The notes beneath the pieces were generated by a model that saw nothing but the letters and a program-made list of their open reading frames with translations, did not search any database and was not told the origin of the DNA. Positions 35,263 through 45,324 of a stretch of DNA of 64,000 nucleotides are shown here, in pieces (the first letter of the stretch is position 1; each line of letters begins with the position of its first letter). The position numbers and the translations under genes are program-made. The stretch is taken from NCBI GenBank assembly GCA_965116785.1, contig OZ220731.1, positions 1-64,000 of the forward strand, read 5' to 3'. The DNA comes from Bin87 sp965116785. Its GTDB lineage: Bacteria > Chloroflexota > Dehalococcoidia > Lucifugimonadales > UBA3495.

Positions 35263-36246
35263 CCTTGCGGGTGTCCTTGAAGCACAGGATTTCCGCCAAG
35301 CACAGATCGGGGTACGCCGGACGATAGGCCGGTTCTGGATGCTCGGGCTGCACGGCGAAGCGGGCGTTGTAGCGGGGCAGGAAGTACCGCAGCACCGCCG
35401 CGGCCTGATCCATGGTCCTGGCGCCAGCCAGGCGCAGTTCGGTTACCAGCCGGTCCTGGAAGGTGCCCGCCGCCCGTTCCACTCGACCCTTGGCCTGCGG
35501 TGAGCGGGCGAAGATCTGCCGGATGCCCATTTCCTGCAGGGACCGGGTGAACTGGGTGGCTTCCGCCGCGGTCTCCGGCTTGCGGGCGTTGTGCTTGAAT
35601 ACCGCGTGGCGGTCGCTGTACAGCGCCAGGGGGATGCCCCAGCCCTCGATCAGGCCCTCCAGCAACGTGAAGTAGCCGGCGGTAGTTTCGCTGGGGCAAA
35701 ACACCGCGTTGACCACGGCGCTGGTAGCATCGTCCACTGCCAGCAGCAGGGCAAACTTGGGGCCTCGGTCTTCCAACCAGGCGTGATGGCTGCCGTCCAG
35801 CTGAATCAGCATTCCCGTCTGGGGCATCCGCTGGCGGCGAAACCGGTGTTGCGGCGAGCGCCGACTGCGGGGACTGCCGATGCCCGCTTTGGTGAGAATG
35901 CGCCGCACCGTGGGCCGGCTCAGGTCGATGCCTTCACGCTCACTGAGCAACTCGGTGATGTGGGTGTGGTTAGCGCCCTGGTAGCGCCCTGGTAGCGCTC
36001 GGTGGCCAGTTGTACCACCGCAGCAGCCTCGACGGGCGAGGTGGCGTTGTGGGGACGGCGGCCGCGGTTGCCGTGGGCCAATGCGGCGGCGCCATGCTCC
36101 CGGTAGGCGGCCAGCATCCGGCGGGCGTGGCGTGGCGTCACCCCCAGCAGCTCTACGGCCTGGGCGATGGGGACCTGGTATTCCAAAACGGAGTTCAGCA
36201 CGGAGATTCTGGCTTGTTCTTTCGGGTTCAATGTCACATCCTTCAT
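35263..36246 (-). pseudogene. ISNCY-like transposase, N-terminal and catalytic part
   Basis: Begins 'MKDVTLNPKEQARISVLNSV' with helix-turn-helix 'AQAVELLGVTPRHARRML', then 'RPTVRRILTKAGI' and an integrase core with 'MLIQLDGSHHAWLED' (Asp), 'ALYSDRHAVF' (Asp) and 'KGRVERAAGTFQ' (Glu). A direct 11-bp duplication of AGCGCCCTGGT (35972-35982 and 35983-35993) shifts the frame. The C-terminus is cut off by the IS21 element. Confidence 0.8.
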
Positions 36247-36597
36247 AGGATGGACATTTTCGCTGACCAGTTAGGGGATGACAGAATCGTAGAACAGCAA
36301 CAGGCATGAGACGCATTCTTTAGTCAGCATGGTGTACCTCGTGCCGGGGTGGATCTGCGAGGCATTCCAACGTCAAATGTGCCGTGCAATCAGACCCGCG
36401 CGAGCGGGAGTGTTTCCGGCGATCAGGCTGGTGTGGGCCCGAATTGAGGATTTTCAGGGCGACGAAATTAGTCGCATCGGTGGACAGATTACGCGGAAGG
36501 TCGGACAAGTCTGGAGATGCGCGATTCACTCCTCGGTGAACTTGATGGTGCGGTGGGGCACACTTCCATAGCAACTTGGTAAGGGATTTCATTCTGG

Positions 36598-36633
36598 AAA
36601 ATGGCCGCGCTGACCAAGGAGCACGGCCATTTT
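36598..36633. terminator. Bidirectional terminator hairpin
   Basis: AAAATGGCCG (36598-36607) pairs with CGGCCATTTT (36624-36633); the A and T runs act in both directions. Confidence 0.6.
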
Positions 36634-36682
36634 GTTGGTCAACGGATGCTGACAACTTGGACGAGGCTAATCTTGGCATGAC

Positions 36683-36702
36683 GACGCCTATCTGTCGGCG
36701 TC
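36683..36702. terminator. Weak terminator-like hairpin
   Basis: GACGCC pairs with GGCGTC across an 8-base loop, followed by TTGTTG. It lies 43 bases downstream of the DUF5615 gene's stop. Confidence 0.35.
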
Positions 36703-36744
36703 TTGTTGCCTTGGTGGCCTGTGCTCGCCTGTAAGCCAGTGGGG

Positions 36745-37080
36745 TTAGTTGCGGCGTACCCTCGGCGTTAAGACTGTGGTTATCTCACCGGGCTCGGTCT
36801 CGTGAATGGCTTGGGATATGGCCGGCGCTCGGGCGATGGCGCTGGGGTTGTGGTTGGTGGTGATTACGACTATGGCGATACGCCTTCCTTCCATATTGGT
36901 CTGGAACGGGATGCTCTGGTCGGCGGTGAGGAAAGTCTCGAAGCCCCCGGCTTCGGCGTCGTCGATGAGGTCGCCGTTTTGGTAGCGTTGCCAGCCCATC
37001 TGGGCGGCGGTGGAAACCTGGTGGTCTGGTAGATGATTACGTATGGGGGCCGGGGTGCAGTGGTCTAGCATCACTCTCAT
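36745..37080 (-). CDS. DUF5615 PIN-like protein, probable toxin
   Basis: 111 residues. 'MRVMLDHCTPAPIRNHLPDH' and 'AEAGGFETFLTADQSIPFQT' match the DUF5615/Mut7-C-like PIN group, with the acidic residues expected to hold metal (Asp6, Asp in 'LTADQSI'). Its ATG overlaps the stop of the DUF433 gene (ATGA), so they are translationally coupled. Together they resemble a VapBC-like toxin-antitoxin pair with RNase activity. Confidence 0.75.
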   Translation of the reverse strand: MRVMLDHCTPAPIRNHLPDHQVSTAAQMGWQRYQNGDLIDDAEAGGFETFLTADQSIPFQTNMEGRRIAIVVITTNHNPSAIARAPAISQAIHETEPGEITTVLTPRVRRN

Positions 37081-37817
37081 GGTTGGGGAGCGGCCTCTGG
37101 GGTAGGATACGGAGAAGTGCGTGGCAAATCCGTATACTTGGCGAGGTCTGCCGCGGTGTGCTGGAGTACCTTGGCGACCTGGTCGCGGGAAACAGTGTCG
37201 TAGTCCACGATGAAGTCGTCGATGTTGCCGCCTTCCTGGAGGTGGTCGAAGAGGAAAGTGAGGGGCACTCTGGTGCCGCGGAATACCCATTCGCCGTTAC
37301 GGACGTTGGGTAAGCGCTCCACGTCGGGACAGGATAGCCAGTGCCAATCGCGCCAGGCGTACTGGAGCAGTATCTGGACTTGCTTGGTGACGTGGGGTTC
37401 GACCTGTTGGAGCAGTAGCCCGGCGATGGCGTCGGGCTGGTCGATGTGCTGGCCCGGGCTGACGGCGCAGTTGGTGGGGTTCAGGAGGTTGCTGTGGGTG
37501 AGCCGGTCCAGGTAGAAGACGGTCTCGCCGGTCGGAGCGGTATTGGCGGAAAGGTTCTGGACCAAAACCGGCCATGTGGTGTGGTGAAAGGAAACGGGGG
37601 ATTCACCCTGGGAATATGGAAACTCCGGGTGTGCGGGGTCCGAGTCCGATGGGGGGCTTTCGCCGAGTCTGCGGCGGCGCAGGACGTCCTCGTAGATGGG
37701 GTCGTAGGTGTGGATGCCGACGGCGCGGCCGACGCGGCAGGGCTGACCGATGCGGGGTGAGTCCGGATGGTCGATTTGGACGCGTACGAAGGGTAGTGCG
37801 AGGGCTGGGCCGGTCAT
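37077..37817 (-). CDS. DUF433 antitoxin-like protein with N-terminal extension
   Basis: 246 residues. DUF433 is at the end (about 165-225): 'VRNGEWVFRGTRVPLTFLFD', 'HLQEGGNIDDFIVDYDTVSR' and 'QVAKVLQHTAADL', a helix-turn-helix antitoxin domain. Stand-alone DUF433 proteins have 75-110 residues; the extra 160 are unfamiliar. The downstream DUF5615 gene overlaps by four bases. Confidence 0.75.
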   Translation of the reverse strand: MTGPALALPFVRVQIDHPDSPRIGQPCRVGRAVGIHTYDPIYEDVLRRRRLGESPPSDSDPAHPEFPYSQGESPVSFHHTTWPVLVQNLSANTAPTGETVFYLDRLTHSNLLNPTNCAVSPGQHIDQPDAIAGLLLQQVEPHVTKQVQILLQYAWRDWHWLSCPDVERLPNVRNGEWVFRGTRVPLTFLFDHLQEGGNIDDFIVDYDTVSRDQVAKVLQHTAADLAKYTDLPRTSPYPTPEAAPQP

Positions 37818-38185
37818 TGGTTCGCGCTCCTTTGCGAGTGGGGCGGGTTTGGATGATAGGGTGTTTTCTCCCGCAGGGTCAAATTCGGGAAAGGCCAGTG
37901 GTGAGGCGTGGTTCTGGAAACGTGGAGAAAACGGTGGGTATGTTGAGGCAACGTTAGTTGGTCACGTTCAGGCCGTGCTCGTTGTCATACGGGCGGGATG
38001 GCGTGATGACCGTCCTCAGAAGTTTCATCTCCATACTTATGCAACACTAAGGGGTTCCACCGACCCCCATGCCCGTGTCTCGGCCCGCCTTTCTTGGTCG
38101 TTATGGGCCACCCACGGTTGGCAACGCTGTGGTGTGGTTGGTTAGGGGGCGTTGCGGTTGGGTTTGGGCCGCGCGGCGCTGGATA
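37818..38185. other. Intergenic stretch, no gene seen
   Basis: Nothing convincing was found between the DUF433 gene and the IS4 left end. It should contain the promoter of the DUF433-DUF5615 pair. Confidence 0.4.
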
Positions 38186-39643
38186 CATGAGTCATCCCGG
38201 ATTTTAGGAAGCAACGAAATAGGTCCGAGAAAGAGGTGAAAGAAGAACCCCCCTTCTGGTGGACTGGGAGTGTGCAAACTCCAAACCACTGAAGGGGGCT
38301 TTCGCATGTTGCAGCAAGGTGCGGGTCCGCGGCAAGGGCAGCAGGTGGCGGATCTGTTGGAATTGTTCATCGGACCCTTGGGAGGGTGGCTGGACGCGCG
38401 GTTGGATCGGCGCTTGGTACGCACCTTTTTCCTGGCCTTGGTGTCCATGGTGCGCCTGCGCCATAATCGTTCGGGGCTGCTCCTCAGTGAGTTGGGCGCT
38501 CATATCATTTCCCCGGACCGTGCGCCTGCGGGTACCAAGCGCCTCAGCAATCTGCTGCGGTCTCCCCGATGGAGCCACGGCCTGCTGGAGGGGTTGCTCT
38601 GGCATCGCGCCGAGTTGAGCCTGACCCAGTTGAGGGAACGAGGAGAGACTGCCCTGGCCATCTGGGATGAGAGCGTGCTGGAGAAACCGGAAAGCATCGC
38701 CCTGGAGGGATTGGGTCCCGTGCGTTCCAGCAAGGCCGCCCGCCTGAAGCGCATCAAGCCAGGCTATTATCATCCCCCGGGAGGGCGTCCGGTATTCGTG
38801 CCCGGCATGCAATGGCTCACCGTGATGGTGGCGGGGATGCAGGGGCCTCCCACCCTGGCGGCCATGCGCTGGTGGACCAGCCGCGGCCCCCTGGCCAGCC
38901 ACCGCAGGGAGCAGACGGCCCAGTTGCTTTCCCAATGCGCCGAAAGATGGCGACAGGGGGTGATCCATGTCTTTGACCGCGGCTATGCTGGCGCTCCCTG
39001 GCTGGGCGAACTGAGCAAATACCAAGCGCGGTTCATCGTCCGCTGGCCCACGCGCTACCACCTGGCTGACGCCAAGGGCCAGCGTCCCGCCTGGCAGGTC
39101 ACCCGGGGCAAACCCTCCCAGGACCACCGTCAGCTCTGGGACCTGCACCGCCGGCAGTATCGCAAAACCGGCATCGTGGCCGCCCCAGTGCGCCATCCCC
39201 AGATTGATGGCGACCTGTGGTTGGTGGTGTCCCGTCCCGGCAAGGGTCGCAAGCCCTGGTACCTGCTCACCAATGAACCGCTGGACACCACCGACGACGC
39301 CTGGCGGGTGGTCCTGGCCTACGTTCGCCGCTGGCAGGTAGAAATGTGCTACCGATCCTGCAAGACCGACTTGGCCATGGAAAGCCCCCGGCTCTGGTTC
39401 TGGGAAAACCGGCTCAAACTCCTCCTCATGGCCAGCCTGGTCTACGCTTTCCTCCTCTCCCTGCTGACGCCACCACTGGCGCCCCTGGTCCGGGAAATCC
39501 TGCGGCATTGGTGCCACCGAACGGGAAAGCGGCACCGCCAAGTGGCGATACCGCTCTCCAGATTGCGCTCGGCTTTGAGTTCCCTTTGGCTAACCCATCC
39601 CCCTTCCCTCTCCTGCACCACTCCAGATTCGGGATGACTCATG
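38186..39643 (+). mobile_element. IS4-family insertion sequence
   Basis: 1458 bp with 19-bp ends (CATGAGTCATCCCGGATTT at 38186 and its near-complement ending at 39643) around one intact transposase gene. No clear target duplication was found, but it interrupts the minus-strand gene at 39644. Confidence 0.8.
38270..39637 (+). CDS. IS4-family transposase
   Basis: 455 residues (a later ATG at 38306 also fits). The DDE core has 'ALAIWDESVLEKPES' (Asp), 'VIHVFDRGYAGAPWL' (Asp) and the IS4 signature Y-R-E-K in 'YVRRWQVEMCYRSCKTDL'. Length and motifs are normal, so it may be active. It reaches the right terminal repeat. Confidence 0.88.
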   Translation: MCKLQTTEGGFRMLQQGAGPRQGQQVADLLELFIGPLGGWLDARLDRRLVRTFFLALVSMVRLRHNRSGLLLSELGAHIISPDRAPAGTKRLSNLLRSPRWSHGLLEGLLWHRAELSLTQLRERGETALAIWDESVLEKPESIALEGLGPVRSSKAARLKRIKPGYYHPPGGRPVFVPGMQWLTVMVAGMQGPPTLAAMRWWTSRGPLASHRREQTAQLLSQCAERWRQGVIHVFDRGYAGAPWLGELSKYQARFIVRWPTRYHLADAKGQRPAWQVTRGKPSQDHRQLWDLHRRQYRKTGIVAAPVRHPQIDGDLWLVVSRPGKGRKPWYLLTNEPLDTTDDAWRVVLAYVRRWQVEMCYRSCKTDLAMESPRLWFWENRLKLLLMASLVYAFLLSLLTPPLAPLVREILRHWCHRTGKRHRQVAIPLSRLRSALSSLWLTHPPSLSCTTPDSG

Positions 39644-39870
39644 TTGCTGTGCTCATCGGCGCAGTCTTGGTAGCATATCTTGCCGGGCGCGGCTAGGTTC
39701 TTCCAGTCCCAGCAGATTCCGAATTCCTTGCGATGCTGGCGTAGGGCTGCGCGTTTGGCTCGGTCTCGTTGCTTAAGCTGCCCCGGCGTGAGATTGATGC
39801 CTGTGGTCTTGGGGGTGCCGAACGCTAAGGCTCCGGGAGCGGTTCGTTTTTCAGCCGGGCAGCTGGTCAA
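39644..39870 (-). pseudogene. Hypothetical gene truncated by the IS4 element
   Basis: From an ATG at 39870 the minus strand encodes 'LTPGQLKQRDRAKRAALRQH' and 'CWDWKNLAAPGKICYQDCAD', a basic helical segment followed by three Cys. It runs into the IS4 right end and loses its natural C-terminus. Family unknown. Confidence 0.35.
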
Positions 39871-40161
39871 CTGCGCGCACTGTTTCTTGGGTACAGAAGG
39901 TTTCGCTGAGCCGCAGAGTTGGTAGGTGGCGACAGGGAAGCCGAACTCGTACTCTGAGGTACTGCCTACCGCCCGCGTACGGGGGGTGGCGAGCTACTTG
40001 CGTAGCGGGCTGTAGCGCTGGGGAGTATTCCGGCGTTGGCGGGTCGGTTGTGATGGCGCTCTGGTGCCGTGTCGTCTGGGGCGTTGCTTGGCCCAGCTTA
40101 TTGGAGTGTGGAAGGGTTCAGCGCTTACCATGGACAGGACGGCGTGCTATGGCCAAACCGG
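39871..40161. other. Intergenic, no gene seen
   Basis: About 290 bases with no gene or repeat that I can support. Confidence 0.4.
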
Positions 40162-40839
40162 TCACAGCAAACGAGGTGAGACAGAACCTGCGGTGTCGAT
40201 TAGCTGTGGGCCATCGGCGCCGGCCCGGTTGACCGCGCCGGATACGGGGCGCGCAGCCAGGTCCGGCCACTCCCTCGGCGCCAATAGGTCTCGGAGTGTT
40301 CCCGGTTTAGCATCCCCAGCCAGCCAGGCGTCGTACTCGTCATCGGCCAGCACGACGGGCATCCGGTGGTGGATGGGTTCCATCAACGAGTTGGGCGCGC
40401 AGGTAATGACGCACGCCGCGTCGCCAGGCCCGGAACTGTAGATGCCGGCCAGGGCGAAGGGGAGTTCGTCTGTGCGATGAATCCACAGTGGAGTCCTGAC
40501 ACCGCTCTCGTTGCGCCACTCGTAGAAGCCGTTGATGGGAACCAGGCACCGGCGCTGGGCAAATGCCGCGCGGAAAGCGGGACGCTCCGTCAGCGTCTCG
40601 CTGCGAGCATTGAACAGCGGGCGAGAAGAACCTCCGTCGCCGCGCCGGGCACTGAACATAAATCCCCAGCGCATGACGGCGCCGGTTCTACGGTCACCCT
40701 CAGCTTTTATCGCCAGAACAGGGGCTGTGGGGCCCACGTTCCAGGAGGGCCGGTAGGTTGTTTCGACCAAGCCGGGGTCGAACCGGAACTGGGAGGCCAG
40801 GTCGCCCAGCTCGGCGAACAGGCTGATTCTTCCGCACAT
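40162..40839 (-). CDS. SRAP family protein (abasic-site DNA crosslinker)
   Basis: 225 residues starting 'MCGRIS', so Cys2 is ready to bond abasic sites in single-stranded DNA as in YedK/HMCES. Other signatures: 'PSWNVGPTAP' (Asn), 'MRWGFMF', 'FNARSETL', 'CLVPINGFYEW' (Glu) and 'IHHRMPVVL' (His). Divergent from imuB, so it probably belongs to the same DNA-damage response. I saw no LexA-type palindrome in the 139-bp gap. Confidence 0.9.
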   Translation of the reverse strand: MCGRISLFAELGDLASQFRFDPGLVETTYRPSWNVGPTAPVLAIKAEGDRRTGAVMRWGFMFSARRGDGGSSRPLFNARSETLTERPAFRAAFAQRRCLVPINGFYEWRNESGVRTPLWIHRTDELPFALAGIYSSGPGDAACVITCAPNSLMEPIHHRMPVVLADDEYDAWLAGDAKPGTLRDLLAPREWPDLAARPVSGAVNRAGADGPQLIDTAGSVSPRLL

Positions 40840-40978
40840 GAAACTGCCTTGACGAGGGAGCATTCCGGACGCTGCCCCGCAATACGGGACGCCAGCCAAG
40901 GTAGCACGGTGAGAGCTTGTCAGTTTGATGACAGCAGGCCATTGCAGGTCGCACGGATGTGCCACCAGCATCGTCGTT

Positions 40979-42406
40979 ATGAGCTTTTCGACCGATTGCA
41001 GACTCACCGGATGCCTGCTGGTCACCCACCTGTCGGTCAAGGCGGAGCTGCAACGCCGGCCGGAACTGGCCGGCCGACCATTGGTCATCATCAACGCCGG
41101 CCCAGCGCGCCCGCAGGTGCTGGATGCTTCTTCTGAGGCAACAGGGGTGGCGGCCGGGCAGAGCGTCGCTGAGGCCCTGTCCCGGAATGCTGGCGCCATT
41201 GCGATCCCGGTAGATACCGGGTATCTGTCCGGGGTCAACGACGGCTTGCTGGCAGCGCTATGGGACGTGGTTCCCGCGGTGGAAGCGGTAGGCTGGGGAG
41301 TGTTCTATCTGGACCTGACGGGGATTGCCGGCATATACGGCGGCGCGGCGGGCCTGGCCGAGGGGTTGTTGTCGGTGGGCGAAGATTGGTTGCGTCCCCG
41401 CCTGGGCATCGGCCCGGGCAAGTTCCCCGCCTACTGCGCGGCGGCACGGGCGAATGCCGGTGGGTGGCGGCAGGTTCCTGCTGACGCAGCCCATTGGCTG
41501 GCTCCGCTTCCGGCGTCGTGGTTGCCCCTGGACGCCGACCTGATTGGCCATCCGGACGGGTTCGGCATCCGCACGCTGGGCGACGTGGCGAAACTGACGG
41601 CATCATCGTTGGGAGAGTTCATGGGAACGGATGGAATCAGGGCTTGGCGACTGTCCCAGGGCATCGACCCTAACCCCGTGGTTCCCACGCAGTTGTTGGA
41701 GCGGCTCTCGCAGCGACTGGAGTTTACTTTCCCGGTGGGCACGGTGTCCGCAATCGAAACAGGGGTCAACGCGCTGACGGAGAGGCTATGGCGCTCGGCG
41801 TCCCTGCGGGCGCGCCGAGTAGGTGAGGTTACCGTCCAGAGGGAACTGCTAACCGGCGGCCATTGGCGTTTCCAGCGCGTGCTGCGCCATCCGGCAGGCA
41901 CCGCGGATGCCTTGGCCCGCTCCCTGCTGGCTGGTCTGGGCGCTCGGGATGGCGTCGGCGGCAGCCGTTGGCCCGAGGCGCCGCTGCTGGACCTCGTGCT
42001 GACCGTCGGCGACCTAAGATCCGAAACCGGGCGCCAGGCCACCATCTGGCAGCAGGAGCGGGTTGCCGTTGTCGGCGACGTCGCCGGGGTGGAACGCCTG
42101 GCGGCCATGCTTCCGGATTCTGCCATGCCCGAGCAACGCTGGGCGCTGGGCGCGTCGCTGAAGCCACTCAATCCGCCGGCCAAAGCCTCCGTTGAGTACC
42201 TGGGCGGGGCTCCGCGCCGAGTTCGGACCGACGGCCGGCGCTGGCGAGCGGTGACGCAGGTGGTTGACCTGTGGGAGGTCGAAACCGAGTGGTGGACGCC
42301 GCAGCTGGTGAACCGGCGCTACTGGCGACTCGCCCTGACCGACGGCGGCCTCCTGACGGTGTACCGCGACCTGGCTACCGGCCGATGGTTCCGGCAGGGT
42401 TACTGA
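40979..42406 (+). CDS. imuB: ImuB-like Y-family polymerase homologue
   Basis: 475 residues from the ATG at 40979. 'CLLVTHLSVKAELQRRPELA' and 'GRPLVIINAG' are the start of a Y-family palm, but the first metal-binding Asp is replaced ('VTHLSV'), as in inactive ImuB proteins. 'VFYLDLTGIAGIYGG' is the second palm motif, 'GIRTLGDVAKL' the helix-hairpin-helix, and residues 260-400 the little finger. The C-terminus ('YWRLALTDGGLLTVYRDLAT') is a DUF6504-like tail. ImuB links the clamp to DnaE2. No imuA is next to it. Confidence 0.85.
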   Translation: MSFSTDCRLTGCLLVTHLSVKAELQRRPELAGRPLVIINAGPARPQVLDASSEATGVAAGQSVAEALSRNAGAIAIPVDTGYLSGVNDGLLAALWDVVPAVEAVGWGVFYLDLTGIAGIYGGAAGLAEGLLSVGEDWLRPRLGIGPGKFPAYCAAARANAGGWRQVPADAAHWLAPLPASWLPLDADLIGHPDGFGIRTLGDVAKLTASSLGEFMGTDGIRAWRLSQGIDPNPVVPTQLLERLSQRLEFTFPVGTVSAIETGVNALTERLWRSASLRARRVGEVTVQRELLTGGHWRFQRVLRHPAGTADALARSLLAGLGARDGVGGSRWPEAPLLDLVLTVGDLRSETGRQATIWQQERVAVVGDVAGVERLAAMLPDSAMPEQRWALGASLKPLNPPAKASVEYLGGAPRRVRTDGRRWRAVTQVVDLWEVETEWWTPQLVNRRYWRLALTDGGLLTVYRDLATGRWFRQGY

Positions 42407-42407
42407 C

Positions 42408-45305
42408 TTGCTCCACAGTGCCGATTACGTGGAGTTGCGGGGACACAGTTGGTACAGCTTCGGCGCCGGGGCGTCTTCCACCGCCGAGCTGGTGGAATGT
42501 GCCGCCTGCCTGGAATACCCGGCTCTGGGGTTGACCGACGCATCGAACCTGTGCGGAGCGCTGGAATACAGTCGGCAGCGCCTGGAGGCCGGCGTTCATC
42601 CCATCCTGGGCGCGGACCCGATGGTGCGCGACCCGGAGGGCGACGGCATCGTTTCCTTCATCGCTGAAACCGGCGACGGCTACGCCAACCTGTGCCGACT
42701 GGTATCTCTGGCCCACGTGACTGGGAGTCGAACCGAACCGGCTCTCGACGCTCGCCTCCTGGAACCCCACGCCTGCGGACTGGTCGTCCTGCTGGGCGCG
42801 CCAGACAGCGTGCTGGCCCGGCTGGTTCACGATGCAGAGTGGGCACAAGCGCAGGCACTGGTGGAGCAATACCGCGGCCGGTTCGGAGTGGACGGCGTCT
42901 TCCTGGAATTGCAGCAGCACCTGGTTCACGGCGACACCACACGCAACAAGCGGTTGCGTGAACTGTCGGAACGTTGCGGTGTGGGAACCATCGCCACCAA
43001 CGAGGTCTGGTATCACCACCGGGAGCATGCCTGGCTTCACAACGCGCTGACCGCCGTGCCGCTGAACCGGTCCCTGTCCGATGTTAGGAACCGGTTGAAG
43101 GTGAACCGCCAATACTGGCTGAAATCCCCGCCAGAGATGGTGGCGCTGTTCCGTCGCTACCCGGACGCCGTCGCCAACACCCGCGCCGTCGCCGAGCGCT
43201 GCTCCGATTTCAGCCTCCCCGAATACCTGCATGGCCGCTACGCCTACCCGGACTGTCCCGTGCCGCCGGGCTACGACGCGCACTCCTGGCTGCGCCGGCT
43301 GTGCGAGGAGGCGGCGACCCGACGCTACGGGCGAGTTGACCACAGGGTCAGGGAGCGAATGGACGAGGAGTTCGACCTGATTGGACGCCACGGTCTGGCC
43401 GGGTTCTTCCTGGTCTATCACCGCATCGTGGAGCTGGCTCGCGAGGATATGCTGGAACTGGGCTACGGGCACACGGAAACGCCCCTGGAATGGCTGCCGC
43501 CGGGACGTGGCAGAGGTTCCTCGGGGTCCATGCTGGTGGGCTACCTCATCGGCCTCTCCCACGTTGACCCGGTGGAGTACGGCCTGGCCCTGGACCGTTT
43601 CCTGTCCTCAGAGACCGCCGTTCTGCCCGACATCGACCTGGACTTCCCCCGGAACATCCGGGAGCGGCTCATCCTGCGCGTCATCGAGGAATGGGGCTGG
43701 GACCACGCCGCATTGGCCGGCATGATGCCGGTGCAACCCTCGGCCATCGAAGGTCGCTACGTGGCCCACTGGGACAAGGACAGCGACGGCGACGCCGGGG
43801 TGCTCAAGATTGACCTGCTGGGCTTGGGCGCCCTGTCCCAGATGCAGCAGGCGGTACGGCTGGTCAGAGGCCGCACCGGCGTGGAGCCCGACCTGAGCCG
43901 CATCAACTACCGGGACCCTGAGGTGTTTGCCGACCTGGGTAGGGGCGACGCCGTGGGCGTGTTCCAGGTGGAGTCCGCCGCCCAGATGCAAACCATCGTC
44001 CGGATGCGACCCCGGGACATCTACGAGCTGGCGCTGGAGGTGGCCGCGGTGCGGCCCGGAGTGGGCGCGAACGACGGCGTAGCCGAGTTCCTGCGCCGCC
44101 GAGAGGGCATGGCCTGGGACTACGACCATCCCCTGGAGCGAAACGCTTTGGAACGTTCCATGGGGGTCATCATGTTCCAGGACCAGGTGGTGCAGCTGGG
44201 TATGGACGTGGGCGGCTTGACCACCGCCGAGTCCGACCGGATGCGCCGCGCCTTTGGTCGCCTCGACGGTGAACAGTTGGTCTCCCAGTACCGGGAGCGG
44301 TTCATAGCTGGGGCCGAGGAGCGCGGGGTGTCGGCGGAGACTGCCGAGGTCATCTTCGGCAAGTTCAACCCCCACTACATGTTTCCCGAAGGCCACGCCG
44401 TTGCCTTTGCCTTCACTGCCTACCAGATGGCCTGGCTGCGCCGTTATCACCCGCTGGAGTTCTTCGTGGCCCTGTTCAACGAGCAGCCCATGGGCTTCTG
44501 GGACCTCGACACTCTGAAACAGGACGCCCGCCGACTGGGCCTGAGCACAGCCCATCCCGATGTGAACCGCTCAAAGCTGCTCTGCACCGCCGAGGGCGAC
44601 GACACCTTGCGCCTGGGGTTGACCTTCGTCAAGGGCGTGGACAATCGCCTGGGAGAGGCGTTGCTGCGGGCCAGGGAGGCCGGCCCGTTTGCAGATTTGT
44701 CGGATCTGCTGGCCCGGTAGGGACTCACGCGGGAGGCGTTGGAGAACTTGGCGCGGGCCGGAGCCATGGACGCGCTATCTGACTTCGCCGACCGACGGAG
44801 CGTACTGTGGCAGGTGGGAGCCGGCTACGTTTCCGGCGTGCGGCGCGGCCAGTTGGCGCTGCCGCTGCCCGTCAATCCGCTGGCGGCTCTTACCGCAACC
44901 TCCCGCGCCCGGCGGGTGCTGGACGAGTACGCCATGCTGGGCCTATGCCCCGACGGGCACGTGATGGAACTGCTGCGGCCTCAACTGGGACCGGAAGTGC
45001 TGACCAGCGATGGTCTGCTGGGCTGTCGCGACGGCGAAGTGGTGTGCGTGGCCTGCCGGGTGGTGCGCCGGCAGCGTCCCTTGGCGACCGCAGTGTTCCT
45101 GACCCTGGAGGACGCATTCGGGCTGATTCCTCTGGCGGTTTGGCCCGCTCAGTGGGAGCGGCTCAAGGGCGCGTTGTGTCGTTCTCTAGTCGTCGTGGAA
45201 GGCTGGATCTCGCGGCGCGACGACACGCTGAACGTGGCAGCGCAAAATGCCTGGCCGCTGGCGCTGCACCTGGACTACCGCTACGGCCGACAGGATTGGC
45301 GGTGA
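42408..45305 (+). pseudogene. dnaE2: dnaE2 error-prone polymerase: internal deletion plus in-frame amber
   Basis: TTG start one base after imuB. A PHP domain ('YVELRGHSWYSFGAGASSTA') and the polymerase palm ('LPDIDLDFPRNIRERLILRV') follow. The residues between the first two catalytic Asp and the third ('VLKIDLLGLGALS') number about 60, against about 150 in E. coli DnaE, so some 90 residues are lost near 43720. A TAG at 44718-44720 interrupts the same frame, which continues 'GLTREALENLARAGAMDALS' and an OB-fold end to 45305. Both defects suggest it is no longer functional, unless the amber is read through. Confidence 0.85.
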
Positions 45306-45324
45306 CGCTTCCCGCGCTTGTTTC

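Larger units (their letters stand above)
36247..36744. other. Intergenic, two hairpins and no gene seen
   Basis: About 500 bases. The ATCGTAGAACAGCA motif at 36283 resembles the one at 14495 and may mark an element end. No convincing frame. Confidence 0.4.

Noticed and set aside
36320..36679. Frames on both strands between the ISNCY and DUF5615 genes
   Set aside because: Neither is protein-like and two hairpins cross them.
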